From Amycolatopsis sp. NBC_01488 (lineage in GTDB: Bacteria > Actinomycetota > Actinomycetes > Mycobacteriales > Pseudonocardiaceae): a stretch of DNA of 64,000 nucleotides. The DNA is taken from NCBI RefSeq assembly GCF_036227105.1, contig NZ_CP109434.1:8032501-8096500 (forward strand), given 5' to 3'. Under the pieces are notes generated by a model. The model worked only from the letters and a program-made list of their open reading frames with translations, had not been told where the DNA came from and made no database searches. Position 1 is the stretch's first letter; the number at the start of each line of letters is the position of its first letter. Shown here one piece after another: positions 7,340 through 16,726 of this stretch. A program made the position numbers and the translations under genes.

Positions 7340-8593
7340 GTGAGTGACGCGGGCCCGTCGTGGCCGGTCTCCGAACACGGCCTGGTCAGCGGGTGGCCCG
7401 GCGCTGAACGGCTGCGCGCCTGGGCCCGCGCTCACCCCACGGCCACCGACGTGCTGCTGGCGTGCGCGTTGCTGCCGCTGACGCTGGTCATCGAGCACCG
7501 CGGCGTGGCGCCGGCGGCTCGTCCGCTGCTGTTCGGAACGGGCGTCCTGCTGGTCTCGACGCTCGCGTTCCGTCGGCGCTATCCGCTCTCGACCCTGGCC
7601 GCCGCGTGCACGTTTGCCCTGGTCCAGGGTTTTTTCGGCCCGGCGTTCCCGCCGAGCGTGATCGCTGTGCTCGTCGCCGTCTACACCGTCGGCAGCTACT
7701 CCCGACGGCGGCCGGCCTTGACGGCACTGGCGATGCTCGGCGTGCTCATCGCGGCCGTCGTCTTCCCGAACGACGAGTTCGCCGAGTCCCTCGCCCGGTT
7801 CGTGTTCACCGCCGCCATGGTCGTCGCCGCGTTCGTGCTCGGGGTGAACGTCCGGATGCGCCGGGTCTACCTGGCGTCGCTGCAGGACCGGGCGCTACGA
7901 GCCGAACGCGAGCGCGACCAGCAGGCGCAGATCGCGGCCGCCCGTGAACGGGCGACCATCGCCCGGGAGATGCACGACATCGTCGCGCACAACCTCTCGG
8001 TGATGATCGCACTGTCCGACGGCGCCGCCTACGCAGCACGAACCGACGCGGGCGCCGCCGAAACCGCGTCCCTGCACGTCTCCGCGACCGGCCGGCAAGC
8101 GCTCGACGAGATGCACCGGCTCCTCGGCGTGCTGCGCAACAACAACGGCGACGAAACCCCGCGAACCCCGCAGCCCGGTGTCGCCCAGATCGACGACCTC
8201 GTCGCGCAGATCCGCACGACCGGCCTGCCCACCTCGTGGACGATCACCGGCGAACGGTTCCCGCTCTCCCCCACCGCCGGGCTCGCGCTCTACCGCGTCG
8301 CCCAGGAAGCCCTCACCAACGTGCTCAAACACGCCATCCGGCCCGCCGGCGCGCACATCCGCCTGACCTACGCCGACCCCGCCGTCACCCTCGAGGTCGA
8401 CGACGACGGCGCCGGCCACGGCGGGACGACCGGCCCGGCCGCCGGGCACGGGCTGAGCGGCATGCGCGAACGCGTCGCCGTCTTCGGCGGCGACGTCACC
8501 GCGGGCCCCCGCCCCGGCGGCGGCTGGCGGGTCACCGCCCGGCTCGAACCCGGACGCGTCCCCGGCGACACCGGCTCGGTGGTCAGCGCATGA
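7340..8593 (+). CDS. Sensor histidine kinase (NarL/DesK-type, HisKA_3)
   Basis: 417 residues from GTG 7340, preferred over GTG 7322 because GGGGGAT lies at a suitable distance upstream. Five to six membrane helices (residues ~35-170) form the sensor. A coiled segment leads to the HisKA_3 dimerisation box EMHDIVAHNLSVM with the phospho-accepting His near residue 211. An HATPase domain follows with the N-box ALTNVLKHA and G-box DDDGAG. The stop overlaps the response-regulator start by 4 bases. Lacking an obvious extracellular domain, it probably senses the membrane or the adjacent ABC transporter's substrate, as such intramembrane-type kinases do. Confidence 0.9.
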   Translation: MSDAGPSWPVSEHGLVSGWPGAERLRAWARAHPTATDVLLACALLPLTLVIEHRGVAPAARPLLFGTGVLLVSTLAFRRRYPLSTLAAACTFALVQGFFGPAFPPSVIAVLVAVYTVGSYSRRRPALTALAMLGVLIAAVVFPNDEFAESLARFVFTAAMVVAAFVLGVNVRMRRVYLASLQDRALRAERERDQQAQIAAARERATIAREMHDIVAHNLSVMIALSDGAAYAARTDAGAAETASLHVSATGRQALDEMHRLLGVLRNNNGDETPRTPQPGVAQIDDLVAQIRTTGLPTSWTITGERFPLSPTAGLALYRVAQEALTNVLKHAIRPAGAHIRLTYADPAVTLEVDDDGAGHGGTTGPAAGHGLSGMRERVAVFGGDVTAGPRPGGGWRVTARLEPGRVPGDTGSVVSA

Positions 8594-9261
8594 TCAGCAT
8601 CCTCCTCGTCGACGACGAACCCCTGTTACGCCTGGGCTTCCGGCTGGTCCTGGAGTCCCAGCCGGACTTCACCGTGGTCGGTGAAGCCGCCGACGGCGCG
8701 GCCGCGATCAGCCAGACCGCCGAACTCGACCCCGATATCGTCGTGATGGACGTCCGCATGCCCGGCATGGACGGGATCGACGCCACCCGGGAAATCGTCC
8801 GCACCCACCCCCGCTCCCGGGTGCTGATCCTGACCACCTTCGACATCGACGAATACGCCTTTCCCGGCCTCAAGGCCGGCGCCAGCGGCTTCCTGCTCAA
8901 GAACGTTCCGCCCGAAGACCTGATCTCCGCGATCCGGGCCGTCGCCGGCGGCGACGCGGTCGTCGCACCCAGCGTCACCCGCCGGCTCCTCGACGCCGTG
9001 GCCGACCGAATCCCCGACACCGCCCCGGCGGACGAATCACCAGTCGCCGGATACGGGCTGGAACGGCTCACCGAACGCGAACTCGAAGTCCTCACCAAAC
9101 TCGCCCGCGGACTCTCCAACGCCGAGATCGCCGAAGAACTCGTGCTCTCGGAAGGAACCGTGAAAACCCACGTCGGGCGCATCCTCAACAAACTCGAACT
9201 ACGCGACCGGGTCCAAGCCGTCGTGCTGGCCTACGACATCCGCCTCGTGCGCCCCGCCTGA
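8590..9261 (+). CDS. LuxR/NarL-family response regulator
   Basis: 223 residues from ATG 8590, overlapping the kinase stop (ATGA). The receiver domain has the acidic pair D8-D9, phospho-acceptor D54 (VVMDVRM) and Lys near 105 (LLKN). A LuxR-type helix-turn-helix occupies about residues 150-215 with the hallmark LTERELEVL ... GLSNAEIAEELVLSEGTVKTH. It is the cognate partner of the kinase at 7340 and probably controls the ABC genes upstream. A broken second copy of this gene type follows at 9433. Confidence 0.93.
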   Translation: MISILLVDDEPLLRLGFRLVLESQPDFTVVGEAADGAAAISQTAELDPDIVVMDVRMPGMDGIDATREIVRTHPRSRVLILTTFDIDEYAFPGLKAGASGFLLKNVPPEDLISAIRAVAGGDAVVAPSVTRRLLDAVADRIPDTAPADESPVAGYGLERLTERELEVLTKLARGLSNAEIAEELVLSEGTVKTHVGRILNKLELRDRVQAVVLAYDIRLVRPA

Positions 9262-9432
9262 CCACATCGTCCACTGCCCCCTCTTCGGGTCCACGGACAA
9301 TGCTCGGCGCGATCCCCGACCGGGGTATGGCGACCGGGTACCGAAACGCCGAGTGCAGTCAGGATCGGGCGGCTATGTCCGCGAATTTCGACGGCCCCTG
9401 CTCGCGAAAATCGACGGCGCTGCGCATGATCG

Positions 9433-9656
9433 ATGTCTGCGGCACGGGAACTGCGGCCGGATGTGGTGCTCATGGACATCCGCAACCCTCATCGGACGGG
9501 GCTGTCCAACACCGATATCGCCCGCGACCTGACCCTCAGCGAAGCGACCGTCAAACCCACGTCACCCGCATCTTCACCAAACTCGTCCTCCGCGACCGCG
9601 CCCAAGCCGTCGTCCTCGCCTACGAAACCCGGCTCGTCACCCCAGGCAACCCCACC
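9433..9656 (+). pseudogene. Remnant of a second LuxR-type response regulator
   Basis: The plus strand reads ARELRPDVVLMDIR (the phospho-acceptor region), jumps directly to TGLSNTDIARDLTLSEATVK of the LuxR helix-turn-helix, then needs a one-base shift to continue as THVTRIFTKLVLRDRAQAVV and VLAYETRLVTP. The central part of the gene, about 90 codons, is deleted, and the N-terminus is missing too. It is clearly related to the intact regulator just upstream (VVLAYDIRLVRP). Confidence 0.85.
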
Positions 9657-9799
9657 GAACGTGGACCGGATCACCAGTCCGCCCGATGACCCGATCACGC
9701 CGACGGGCTGCGCCGCACGACCGACCATCCGTGCGCCCACACTCTCAGCGGTATCGTCGGCGGCATTGTCACGCGCACCCGGCATCCGGACCAGACGGC

Positions 9800-9833
9800 G
9801 CCCGTACGGCTGATCCCCTCCAGCCGTACGGGC
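9800..9833 (+). terminator. Strong 13-bp perfect hairpin
   Basis: GCCCGTACGGCTG (9800-9812) pairs perfectly with CAGCCGTACGGGC (9821-9833) around an 8-base loop. It lies downstream of the regulator remnant and is the best terminator candidate for the ABC-two-component operon. There is no T-run after it, as is common in high-GC actinomycetes. Confidence 0.6.
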
Positions 9834-10482
9834 CGCTGATCGATTCGCGGCTCCGGCTGATCACCGGGAACGTCTGGAGCCGGTTCGAACCGTGGGAGCA
9901 ACGGCAGGACGGCATCCGGAGGAAGACGACGTGCTCACCGGCTCGTCAGCCCTATCGGGGACATCCGGGACGGCGTGTCGTCGGGTGGGTGAACCGGCGA
10001 CGGCGTCTCGTGGCTCAGGCAGGCCGGTCTGGTGATAGCCGAACCGGAACGCCTTGGCCGGCTTGTCCTTCCGCGCTCGCAAGATCGAACCCGCTGCCTC
10101 TGGTGGTGTTGCATGAGTGCCAGATAGCCGTCCTCCAGTCCGGGGTCGGTCGGTATCGCGTCCGGGTGCGGACGGGCGCCGGCGACCACCCGGTACCGGA
10201 CGGGTACAGCCGCACTCGCCCGAAGCGCGTCGTCGTCGATCGAGGGCACGCCTGGAGCGAGTGCGCTGGTTCACCGCGTCCATTGTGGACGGGGTTAGCG
10301 GACGGCCAAGCGCTCCACCGTTCGGTCGCGGCGGATAGTCCTGTACCGGTCAAGAGCCCTGTCGGCCATCGTCTGGGCTTGTCAGTATGCGCAGGCTGTT
10401 CCGTGACCGGATCTCCCGGAGCGAGGGGACGCCGCGGGAAGTCCGGCCGTCATCACCCGATTCAGGGAATCGAGGCAGTCCC
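9834..10482. other. Gene-poor stretch with one possible ABC ATPase tail
   Basis: No intact gene. On the minus strand, 10249 down to about 10094 reads as MPSIDDDALRASAAVPVRYR, then PGLEDGYLALMQHHQ, which resembles the extreme C-terminus of an actinomycete ABC ATPase; this is a weak match made from memory. CGGTTCGAACCG at 9881-9892 is a perfect 12-bp palindrome with no gene to control nearby. Otherwise I see nothing up to the secreted protein at 10483. Confidence 0.35.
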
Positions 10483-12681
10483 ATGCGCGTCAGACCGTTT
10501 CGCCTGCTATGTGTACTAGCGCTCAGCACCGCGGCACTTGTCCTTCCGGCCACCGCGGCGTCGGCCGCGACGCCGATCGTCAACGGCGACTTCGAAGCCG
10601 GCAACCTCAGCGGATGGACGTCCACCGGGACGACCGCGGTGGTGAGTTCGGGCGCGCACGGCGGTACCTACGCGGCCCGGGTCGGGTCCACCTCGCCGAG
10701 TGGCTCCTCGTCGATCGCACAGAATTTCACCGCGCCCAGCGGCGCAACGCAGTTGTCCTTCTGGTATGCCGTGACCTGCCCGGACACCGTCACCTACGAC
10801 TGGGCCACCGCCACCCTGCGGGACAACACCACCGGCACCACGGCCACGCCACTGCCCCGAACCTGCACCAACGGCGCCGGCTGGAAACAGGTCACCGCCG
10901 CCGTGACGGCTACGCATTCCTACACACTCACCTTGACCAGCCGTGACGACAACTACCCGGGTGACCCGACCTTCACCCTCTACGACGACGTCACCGTGAA
11001 CGGCACCGCGCCGGTCAACGACTTCTCGATCTCGGCGAACCCCGCGTCCGGCACCGTGACCGCCGGGCAGACCGCCACCTCGACGATCTCGACCGCCGTC
11101 ACCGCCGGCTCCGCGCAGACCGTCAGCCTGTCCGCCACCGGTGCGCCCGCCGGCGCGTCGGCTTCGCTCAATCCGACCTCGGTGACCGCGGGCGCCTCGG
11201 CGACCCTGACCGTCTCGACATCGGCGACGACACCCTCCGGCAGCTACCCGATCACCGTGACCGGAACCGGCCCGTCGGCCACCCACACCACGACCTTCAC
11301 CCTGACGGTCGGCTCGACCGGCGGCCCGACACTGGTCAGCGCCGACCCGTTCACCAACACCACCAGCCAGCACGCCACCGAGGTCGAACCGGACACCTTC
11401 GCCTGGGGCAACACCATCGTCAGCTCGTCGCAGGTCGGCCGGTTCACCGACGGCGGCAGTTCCGACATCTCCTGGAACACCTCCACCGACGCCGGTGCCA
11501 CCTGGGCCCACGGCATGCTGCCCGGCATCACCGTCTACCAGGGCGGTGGCGCCTGGGCCAGGGTCAGCGACCCCGCCGTCGCCTACGACGCCAAGCACGG
11601 CACCTGGCTGATCAGTGGTCTGATCATCAACGCCAACGTCGGCGGCGCCGGCGTGTCGATCAGCCGTTCCGCCAACGGCACCAGCTGGCAGAACCCGGTC
11701 ATCGCGGTCGGCAACGACGGCCAGGACTACGACAAGGAATGGGTCGTCTGCGACAACACCACAACCAGCCCGTTCTACGGCAACTGCTACGTCGAGGTCG
11801 ACATCACCACCACCGGCAACACGATCGTCATGAGCACCTCCACCGACGGCGGTGCCACCTGGTCTGCCGCCAGGTCGCCCTCGGGCAGCCCGAGCGGGCT
11901 CGGCGGCCAGCCGCTGGTGCAGCCCAACGGCACCGTGGTCGTGCCCTACTCGGGCAACGGCTCGTCGATCCGGTCGTTCACCTCGACCAACGGCGGCTCC
12001 ACCTGGAACGCCAGCACCCTCATCGCGAACGTGTCCAGCCACACCCCCGCCGGCGGGCTCCGCGGCGGCGACGGCCTCCCCTCGGCCGAGATCGACGCCG
12101 CCGGCACCGTCTACGTCGCCTGGCAGGACTGCAGGTTCCGCTCCGGGTGCCCGGCCAACGACATCGTGTATTCGACGTCGTCGAACGGGACCAGCTGGAG
12201 CACGGTCACCCGGGTGCCGATCGACACCACCACCAGCGGTGTCGACCACTTCATCCCCGGGATCGGCGTCGACCGGACGACGTCCGGTGCGAGTACGCAC
12301 ATCGGGCTGTACTACTACTTCTACCCGGCTGCGAACTGCACTTCGGCGACCTGCCAGCTGACGGTCGGGTACGTTTCCTCGATCAACAGCGGCGCGACCT
12401 GGAGCACACCACAGACCGTGGGCGGGCCGATGAACCTGTCGCAGATCGCGTCCACCACCCAGGGAAGCATGGTCGGTGACTACCTCTCGTGTTCGATCGC
12501 GGGTGGAAAAGCTGTCGCCATCTTCGCGGTCGGCAAGACACCCTCAGGCGGCCAGGCCTTCGATGAAGGGATGTACACCGCCGGCGGTCTCCCCGTAACC
12601 GGTGGCGCCATCAGGGCGCACTCCGGCGGCGCGACCGGTGTTCCGGCCGGCCCGGCGCCGACCGTGACCGCCCGCCGCTGA
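10483..12681 (+). CDS. Secreted sialidase/BNR-fold protein with N-terminal binding domain
   Basis: 732 residues from ATG 10483 (GAGG upstream; signal peptide 1-29 ending ATAASA). Residues ~30-175 are a beta-sandwich of the NGDFEAGNLSGW type usual in extracellular binding modules. Residues ~178-280 form an Ig-like domain (ISANPASGTVTAGQ). Residues ~285-710 are a beta-propeller with at least five Asp-box-like turns: STDAGATW, STDGGATW, STNGGSTW, SSNGTSW and INSGATW. This is the BNR/sialidase fold. I cannot see the full sialidase arginine triad, so enzymatic activity is uncertain; it could equally be a non-catalytic exo-protein. A hairpin terminator follows at 12701. Confidence 0.82.
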   Translation: MRVRPFRLLCVLALSTAALVLPATAASAATPIVNGDFEAGNLSGWTSTGTTAVVSSGAHGGTYAARVGSTSPSGSSSIAQNFTAPSGATQLSFWYAVTCPDTVTYDWATATLRDNTTGTTATPLPRTCTNGAGWKQVTAAVTATHSYTLTLTSRDDNYPGDPTFTLYDDVTVNGTAPVNDFSISANPASGTVTAGQTATSTISTAVTAGSAQTVSLSATGAPAGASASLNPTSVTAGASATLTVSTSATTPSGSYPITVTGTGPSATHTTTFTLTVGSTGGPTLVSADPFTNTTSQHATEVEPDTFAWGNTIVSSSQVGRFTDGGSSDISWNTSTDAGATWAHGMLPGITVYQGGGAWARVSDPAVAYDAKHGTWLISGLIINANVGGAGVSISRSANGTSWQNPVIAVGNDGQDYDKEWVVCDNTTTSPFYGNCYVEVDITTTGNTIVMSTSTDGGATWSAARSPSGSPSGLGGQPLVQPNGTVVVPYSGNGSSIRSFTSTNGGSTWNASTLIANVSSHTPAGGLRGGDGLPSAEIDAAGTVYVAWQDCRFRSGCPANDIVYSTSSNGTSWSTVTRVPIDTTTSGVDHFIPGIGVDRTTSGASTHIGLYYYFYPAANCTSATCQLTVGYVSSINSGATWSTPQTVGGPMNLSQIASTTQGSMVGDYLSCSIAGGKAVAIFAVGKTPSGGQAFDEGMYTAGGLPVTGGAIRAHSGGATGVPAGPAPTVTARR

Positions 12682-12700
12682 TCATCGACCCAGCGGAACC

Positions 12701-12734
12701 GGCCGCGCTCACCGCCACCACGGCGAGCGCGGCC
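12701..12734 (+). terminator. Rho-independent-type hairpin
   Basis: GGCCGCGCTC (12701-12710) and GAGCGCGGCC (12725-12734) are exact complements, 20 bases after the stop of the secreted BNR protein, followed by GTCCTT. Confidence 0.75.
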
Positions 12735-12759
12735 GTCCTTCGCTGGGCGCGCTCGCCGC

Positions 12760-12777
12760 ATGACACCGGACTGTCAT
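12760..12777. promoter_or_regulatory. Small inverted repeat before the AI-2E-type gene
   Basis: ATGACA-CCGGAC-TGTCAT is a perfect 6-bp inverted repeat with a 6-base spacer in the roughly 290 bases ahead of the permease start. It may be an operator. Apart from this and the terminator at 12701, the stretch 12682-13023 shows nothing I can name. Confidence 0.3.
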
Positions 12778-13023
12778 GGAGCTTCGTCATATCCACGCAA
12801 AGCGACGCGCCGATGACGGTCGCAGTTGCCCTCGGCTTCACACAACAAGGCGAATGTCAACGGCTCACCCAACGGCGACCCTCGTCGGCGCGGCGCAGAT
12901 CGGTTCCTGGGGGCTACGCTGCTTGAGGTTGAGCTCACAGCCGATCACAGCGGCCGGATTCGCCAACGCGGCCGAGCCGGCCTTCCTCCACGCACGTTCC
13001 GGTGCGAGACAGTGCGGTGCCTC

Positions 13024-14193
13024 ATGACGCCACCCTCCGACCCCGCTGCCGACGGGCACCACCCCCTGGTGGGCCAACCACACAGCGACGACGAAGGCAC
13101 GGTCGCCGAGGCGGAAGCCGAAGCGGCCGAGATCAGCACCCCCGAGCAGCCGCTGGGAACGGTCGGCAAGCGGCTGGACCGCCGATCACCATTCTTTGTC
13201 GGCATGACCGCCGCGGCCGGGGTCGCCGTCACCTACGGCCTGATCCAGCTTCTCGCCGGCGCGGCCCAGATCCTCATCCTGGTCGGCTTGGCCCTGTTCC
13301 TCGCCATCGGCCTGGAACCCGCAGTGTCCTGGCTGGTCACGCGCCGGTTCCCGCGGTGGCTGGCCGTCGTCACGGTCTTCGTCGTCGCTTTCGCCGCGAT
13401 CGGCGGGTTCTTCGCCGCCGCCATCCCCGTCATCGTCGAACAAACCACCGCACTCGTCACCAAAGCCCCCGAGTACCTACGCGAAGCCCAGGACCACAAC
13501 ACCCTCCTCGGCCGCCTCAACGAACGGTTTCACCTGCAGCAAGCGATCCAATCGGTGGCCGGCTCCAGCGGCGGCCTGACCAGCGGCGTCCTGGGCGCGG
13601 GCAAAGCGGTTTTCGGCGTCCTGACCGATGCGCTGATCGTGGTCGTGCTCACCATCTACTTCGTCGCCGACCTGCCCCGGATCCGGTCGACGTTGTACCG
13701 GTTGATCCCCCACTCCCGCCGCCCCCGGGCCATCCTGATCGGCGACAACATCTTCGCCAAGGTCGGCGGCTACGTTCTGGGCAACCTGGCCGTCTCCGTC
13801 ATCGCCGGCGTGCTCACCCTGACCTGGCTGCTGATCTTCGGCGTGCCCTATGCGGCCCTGCTGGCCATCGCCGTCGCAGTACTCGACCTCATCCCGGTCG
13901 TCGGATCCGTGATCGGCGGCGTACTGATCAGCCTCGTCGCACTGACCGTGTCGCTACCGGTATGCCTGGCCACCATCGGTTTCGCACTCGTCTACCGGCT
14001 GGCCGAGGACTACCTGCTGGTACCAAAGATCATCGGCACCGCGCTCAAGGTACCCGCTCTGGTCACCGTCGTCGCGGTCCTGCTCGGCGGCGCCCTGCTC
14101 GGCGTCATCGGCGCCCTGGTCGCCATCCCGGTCGCTGCCGCGATCCTCCTGCTCGCCCAGGAGGTGCTCTACCCTCGCCTCGATAAGGCGTGA
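13024..14193 (+). CDS. AI-2E-family (PF01594) transporter-like permease
   Basis: 389 residues from ATG 13024, the last in-frame start before an acidic N-terminal tail. Around eight membrane helices, with the long central amphipathic segment and the conserved ending PKIIGTALKVPALV ... GALVAIPVAAAI. The motif LDLIPVVGSVIGG is typical of the family. Members act as AI-2 exporters, Na+/H+ antiporters or uncharacterised permeases, so the substrate cannot be named here. No operon partner: an IS remnant follows directly. Confidence 0.85.
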   Translation: MTPPSDPAADGHHPLVGQPHSDDEGTVAEAEAEAAEISTPEQPLGTVGKRLDRRSPFFVGMTAAAGVAVTYGLIQLLAGAAQILILVGLALFLAIGLEPAVSWLVTRRFPRWLAVVTVFVVAFAAIGGFFAAAIPVIVEQTTALVTKAPEYLREAQDHNTLLGRLNERFHLQQAIQSVAGSSGGLTSGVLGAGKAVFGVLTDALIVVVLTIYFVADLPRIRSTLYRLIPHSRRPRAILIGDNIFAKVGGYVLGNLAVSVIAGVLTLTWLLIFGVPYAALLAIAVAVLDLIPVVGSVIGGVLISLVALTVSLPVCLATIGFALVYRLAEDYLLVPKIIGTALKVPALVTVVAVLLGGALLGVIGALVAIPVAAAILLLAQEVLYPRLDKA

Positions 14194-14197
14194 GTGG

Positions 14198-14213
14198 CAG
14201 CCCCTAAGGGCTG
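14198..14213 (+). terminator. Short hairpin at the permease/IS junction
   Basis: CAGCCC-CTAA-GGGCTG is a perfect 6-bp stem, 5 bases after the permease stop. Its right arm coincides with the presumed IS end (GGGCTGTCTCGTAAC), so it may be fortuitous. Confidence 0.35.
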
Positions 14214-14846
14214 TCTCGTAACTGGTGTTGTGGTTGGCGGGGGCTGGTGTTGCGTCATTCGGTGAGGATGATGTCGTGCAGGTTCGCGATCCCGGACAGC
14301 GTGTGGGCGAGCATGCTCGCGGCGCGGCGGTAGTCTCGAAGGATCTTGAAGTTCTTCATCCGGGACAGGACATGCTCGACTCGAGCGCGGACCTTGCGGT
14401 GGGTGGCGTTGAGATCTTCCTTCCACTCGGGCAGATCGCTGCCGTTGCCCTGGTAGCCGCCGTCGGCCATCACGGGCCGGTCGGCGAGTTGCTCGGCGAT
14501 GCCGCAGGCGCGGTAGACGGTGCAGTCGTTGCGGCTGCCCGGCTGCGGGGTCACCGGTGGCGATCACCAGCCGGGTGTCGGCGTCGATGGCGACCTGCAC
14601 ATTTGCCGAGTAGCGGTAGTTCTTCGACGGGGTCGCCAGCCGGTGATCCCGGGTCGGGACCAGGGTGCCGTCCACGATCGCGACCGCATCCACCCGGCGT
14701 TTACGGACCGGCGCCAACGCCAGCAGCGGACCGCTCGTGTCGATCACCCGGTGCGCCGCGGAATGCGACACCCCGAACAATGGCCCGATCTGGCGCATCG
14801 TCAGGTTCGTCCGCCAGTACGTCGCGACCAGGTACACGCACCTCGG
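14208..14846 (-). mobile_element. IS5-family insertion sequence remnant
   Basis: The left boundary is placed at GGGCTGTCTCGTAAC (14208), which looks like a terminal inverted repeat of actinomycete IS5-type elements. The right end, where the transposase N-terminus and second repeat should be, is missing: the homology stops around 14846 and continues directly into an oxidoreductase fragment. Because only one end survives, the element cannot move by itself. Confidence 0.65.
14255..14846 (-). pseudogene. IS5-family transposase, truncated and frameshifted
   Basis: From 14846 downward the minus strand reads VYLVATYWRTNLTMRQIG, then FGVSHSAAHRVID (helix-turn-helix region) and VDAVAIVDGTLVPTRD, which carries the first catalytic Asp. 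At ACCGGTGACCCCGCAG (near 14545) one extra C forces a +1 shift. The other frame then continues QPGSRNDCTVYRACGIAEQ, VMADGGYQGN (second Asp) and the terminal RARVEHVLSRMKNFKILRDY (Glu region), stop at 14255. About a dozen codons after GGYQGN and the whole N-terminus are missing relative to intact relatives as I remember them. Inactive. Confidence 0.85.
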
Positions 14847-14973
14847 TGCTCTCGGCTGTGCGCGATCCGACGGCCGCGACGACGCCAAAGCCGGTCAGCT
14901 TCAGGTCGTCCGCGAAGGCGCCGGCGATGCCGCCGGTCCCCATGGTTCCCCAGCGCAGAGGCTTGGCGGTCAT
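14847..14973 (-). pseudogene. N-terminal stub of a Gfo/Idh/MocA oxidoreductase
   Basis: ATG 14973 begins MTAKPLRWGTMGTGGIAGAF, the Rossmann GxGGIA fingerprint of this NAD(P)-dependent sugar-dehydrogenase family, and continues to AAVGSRTAEST. About 42 codons in, the sequence passes into the transposase remnant. The rest of the gene (normally about 330 codons) is absent, so insertion and deletion by the IS destroyed it. Confidence 0.8.
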
Positions 14974-15044
14974 GTCCGCCTTAAGTCCGACGACCCTCTA
15001 AAGTTATCGTGCGATCACCATGCGGCACCGAGGGGGACAATGTG

Positions 15045-15587
15045 GTGGAGGCGAAGAAGGTCGGGTGCATCGGGGGAACAGTCGCGCTGATGGGCGCGCT
15101 CGGCGCGCTGCTGACCGGCATCGCGAACTTCGGCGGGCTGTTCAAAGGCAGCGCTGCCGACCCGCCGGCCAACAGTTCCGCCGTGGCCACGGCGGCCAGC
15201 CCCGCACAGCCGCCGGCCGCGAGCACCACGCCCGCCGCCCCGGCGACGGTGTACTTCCAGGGCCACTTGGATTTCGGCCACTTCAACTTCGACCTGAACC
15301 CGCCGAAGCGCACGGGCGACACGTACGTCTGGGGCGGCGGCGGAGTGTTCGAGAGCTACCACGACGCCGCGAAGCTGGCGGTCTGGACAAGCGGCGGAAC
15401 CCCGGACCGCGCGGGGTGCGCCTCGACGGTCGACGAACAGGGCAAGGCGTACATCAGCGGCACCGAGAAGGGCAACCACGTCTGCGGCCGGACGGCAGAG
15501 GGCCGCGTATTCCGCATCGACGTGACGGGGGTAGCCGAAACCTTCGACGGAGGCGCCACGGGGGATGTCACGGTCTGGAACAAGTGA
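15045..15587 (+). CDS. Membrane-anchored protein of unknown function
   Basis: 180 residues from GTG 15045 (AGGGGGA ends 7 bases before it; GTG 15042 is adjacent). After a short VEAKKV tail there is one membrane helix or uncleaved signal anchor (IGGTVALMGALGALLTGIANF), then an Ala/Pro/Thr-rich linker to about residue 75. A compact C-terminal domain follows with Trp/Gly-rich strands (YVWGGGGVFESYHDAAKLAVW) and two cysteines (CAS, VCGR) that could form a disulfide outside the cell. No family recognised. It is divergent from the oxidoreductase stub. Confidence 0.6.
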   Translation: MEAKKVGCIGGTVALMGALGALLTGIANFGGLFKGSAADPPANSSAVATAASPAQPPAASTTPAAPATVYFQGHLDFGHFNFDLNPPKRTGDTYVWGGGGVFESYHDAAKLAVWTSGGTPDRAGCASTVDEQGKAYISGTEKGNHVCGRTAEGRVFRIDVTGVAETFDGGATGDVTVWNK

Positions 15588-16437
15588 CTGCGGGCCGTGT
15601 CGGCAAAAGCACGGTGGATGCCCGCCTCGCGATCGGGCACGGCCGAAGTTCCCCAGCCGAGCAGAGACTCGCCGTGCCCTGTCGCCGTGTGCCCGCTCGC
15701 GCCACCCCCGCCGGCGCCGGCCAGATCTCTTCCTGCCGGTGATGCTGATCGTCTTCGGCCTGGGCATGCTGGTGCTCCTGATTGCCGCCATCCGGGTCCT
15801 GATGAGCGACCTCACCCACGGCGGCGAGCCCTCGCCGTGATTCGTGCTCTCGGTGTTCGCGACGGCGATCCAGTTGGTCGTGGTGGTCGCGCTGCGCCTC
15901 AGGCGGCGGTCGGGCGCGGCGGCGTTCGTGGCGGCCGTGCTGCTGCAGAGGTTGCGAGTCCTACGCTCACGTCCGTCCCGGGCGTAGCCCCGCGTTGTCG
16001 TCGACAAGACGCAGGCGATTCGCCAGCGACATGTGGGGGAGGTTGACGACACACCTCCTCGCACAGCACTGGTGACGATCACGTGGTGACCAGATCCCCT
16101 GTGGCAGACGATCGCGACCTCCTGCACCGGTGTGCGCGCCGAGCCGAGGCCGCCGTGGACCCCGAACCACGGGTCTTGCGTCGCCGGACGCGGATGTGGC
16201 CCGAGCAGGCAGACCGCTTGCCGCCTGCTCTTCACGATCGATTCGTCCAGTGGCAGACGGCCGGTATCGCCGGCTGCTTCAGCGGTTATGACTCCATGTA
16301 GCCCGTCACGCTGATCCGCATGTCATGGATGTCCCGCCATCGCCGCTGCGAAGCAGGTCACCGCTTGGTGCCCGGCCGCCGGACCGGGTTCGGCCGACGA
16401 CGCCGTTCTCGGCGTCCCGCCCGGGCGCCGAGTGCCG
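15588..16437. other. Gene-poor stretch with possible membrane-protein scraps
   Basis: Bases 15742-15840 could encode a 32-residue hydrophobic peptide (MLIVFGLGMLVLLIAAIRVL...). The next frame, 15844-15987, gives another short hydrophobic piece (VFATAIQLVVVVALRLRRR). Together they may be a broken two-helix membrane protein. Beyond 15990 to 16437 I recognise nothing on either strand. Confidence 0.3.
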
Positions 16438-16623
16438 TCAGTCGGTGATGCCGCTTTCGATGCCACCCTGGGACCGGTTGAGGCGCTGAGCCTCGTGGAG
16501 CTGGTCCTCGAGGCTGATGATGCGGCAGGCGGCGTCGATGGGGGTGCCCTGGTCGACCAGTTCCCGCGCGCGGGCGGCCAGGCGCAGCTGGTGGCGGGAA
16601 TAGCGGCGGTGCCCCTGCAACTA
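16438..16623 (-). pseudogene. C-terminal fragment of a MerR/BldC-type DNA-binding protein
   Basis: The minus strand from about 16623 reads GHRRYSRHQLRLAARARELV, then IDAACRIISLEDQLHEAQRL and a stop at 16438. This is the recognition part and dimer helix of small MerR-type regulators. The first helix-turn-helix half with its start codon is absent; the sequence above 16625 is unrelated. Confidence 0.75.
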
Positions 16624-16726
16624 CCACTACACAAACAACTACACACTGCTGATCTTCGCGGGCACACCGGCTCCACCCGCGTCCTGCACTACCGCTCCGG
16701 GACCGGCACTACCTGGTCAAACCTCT

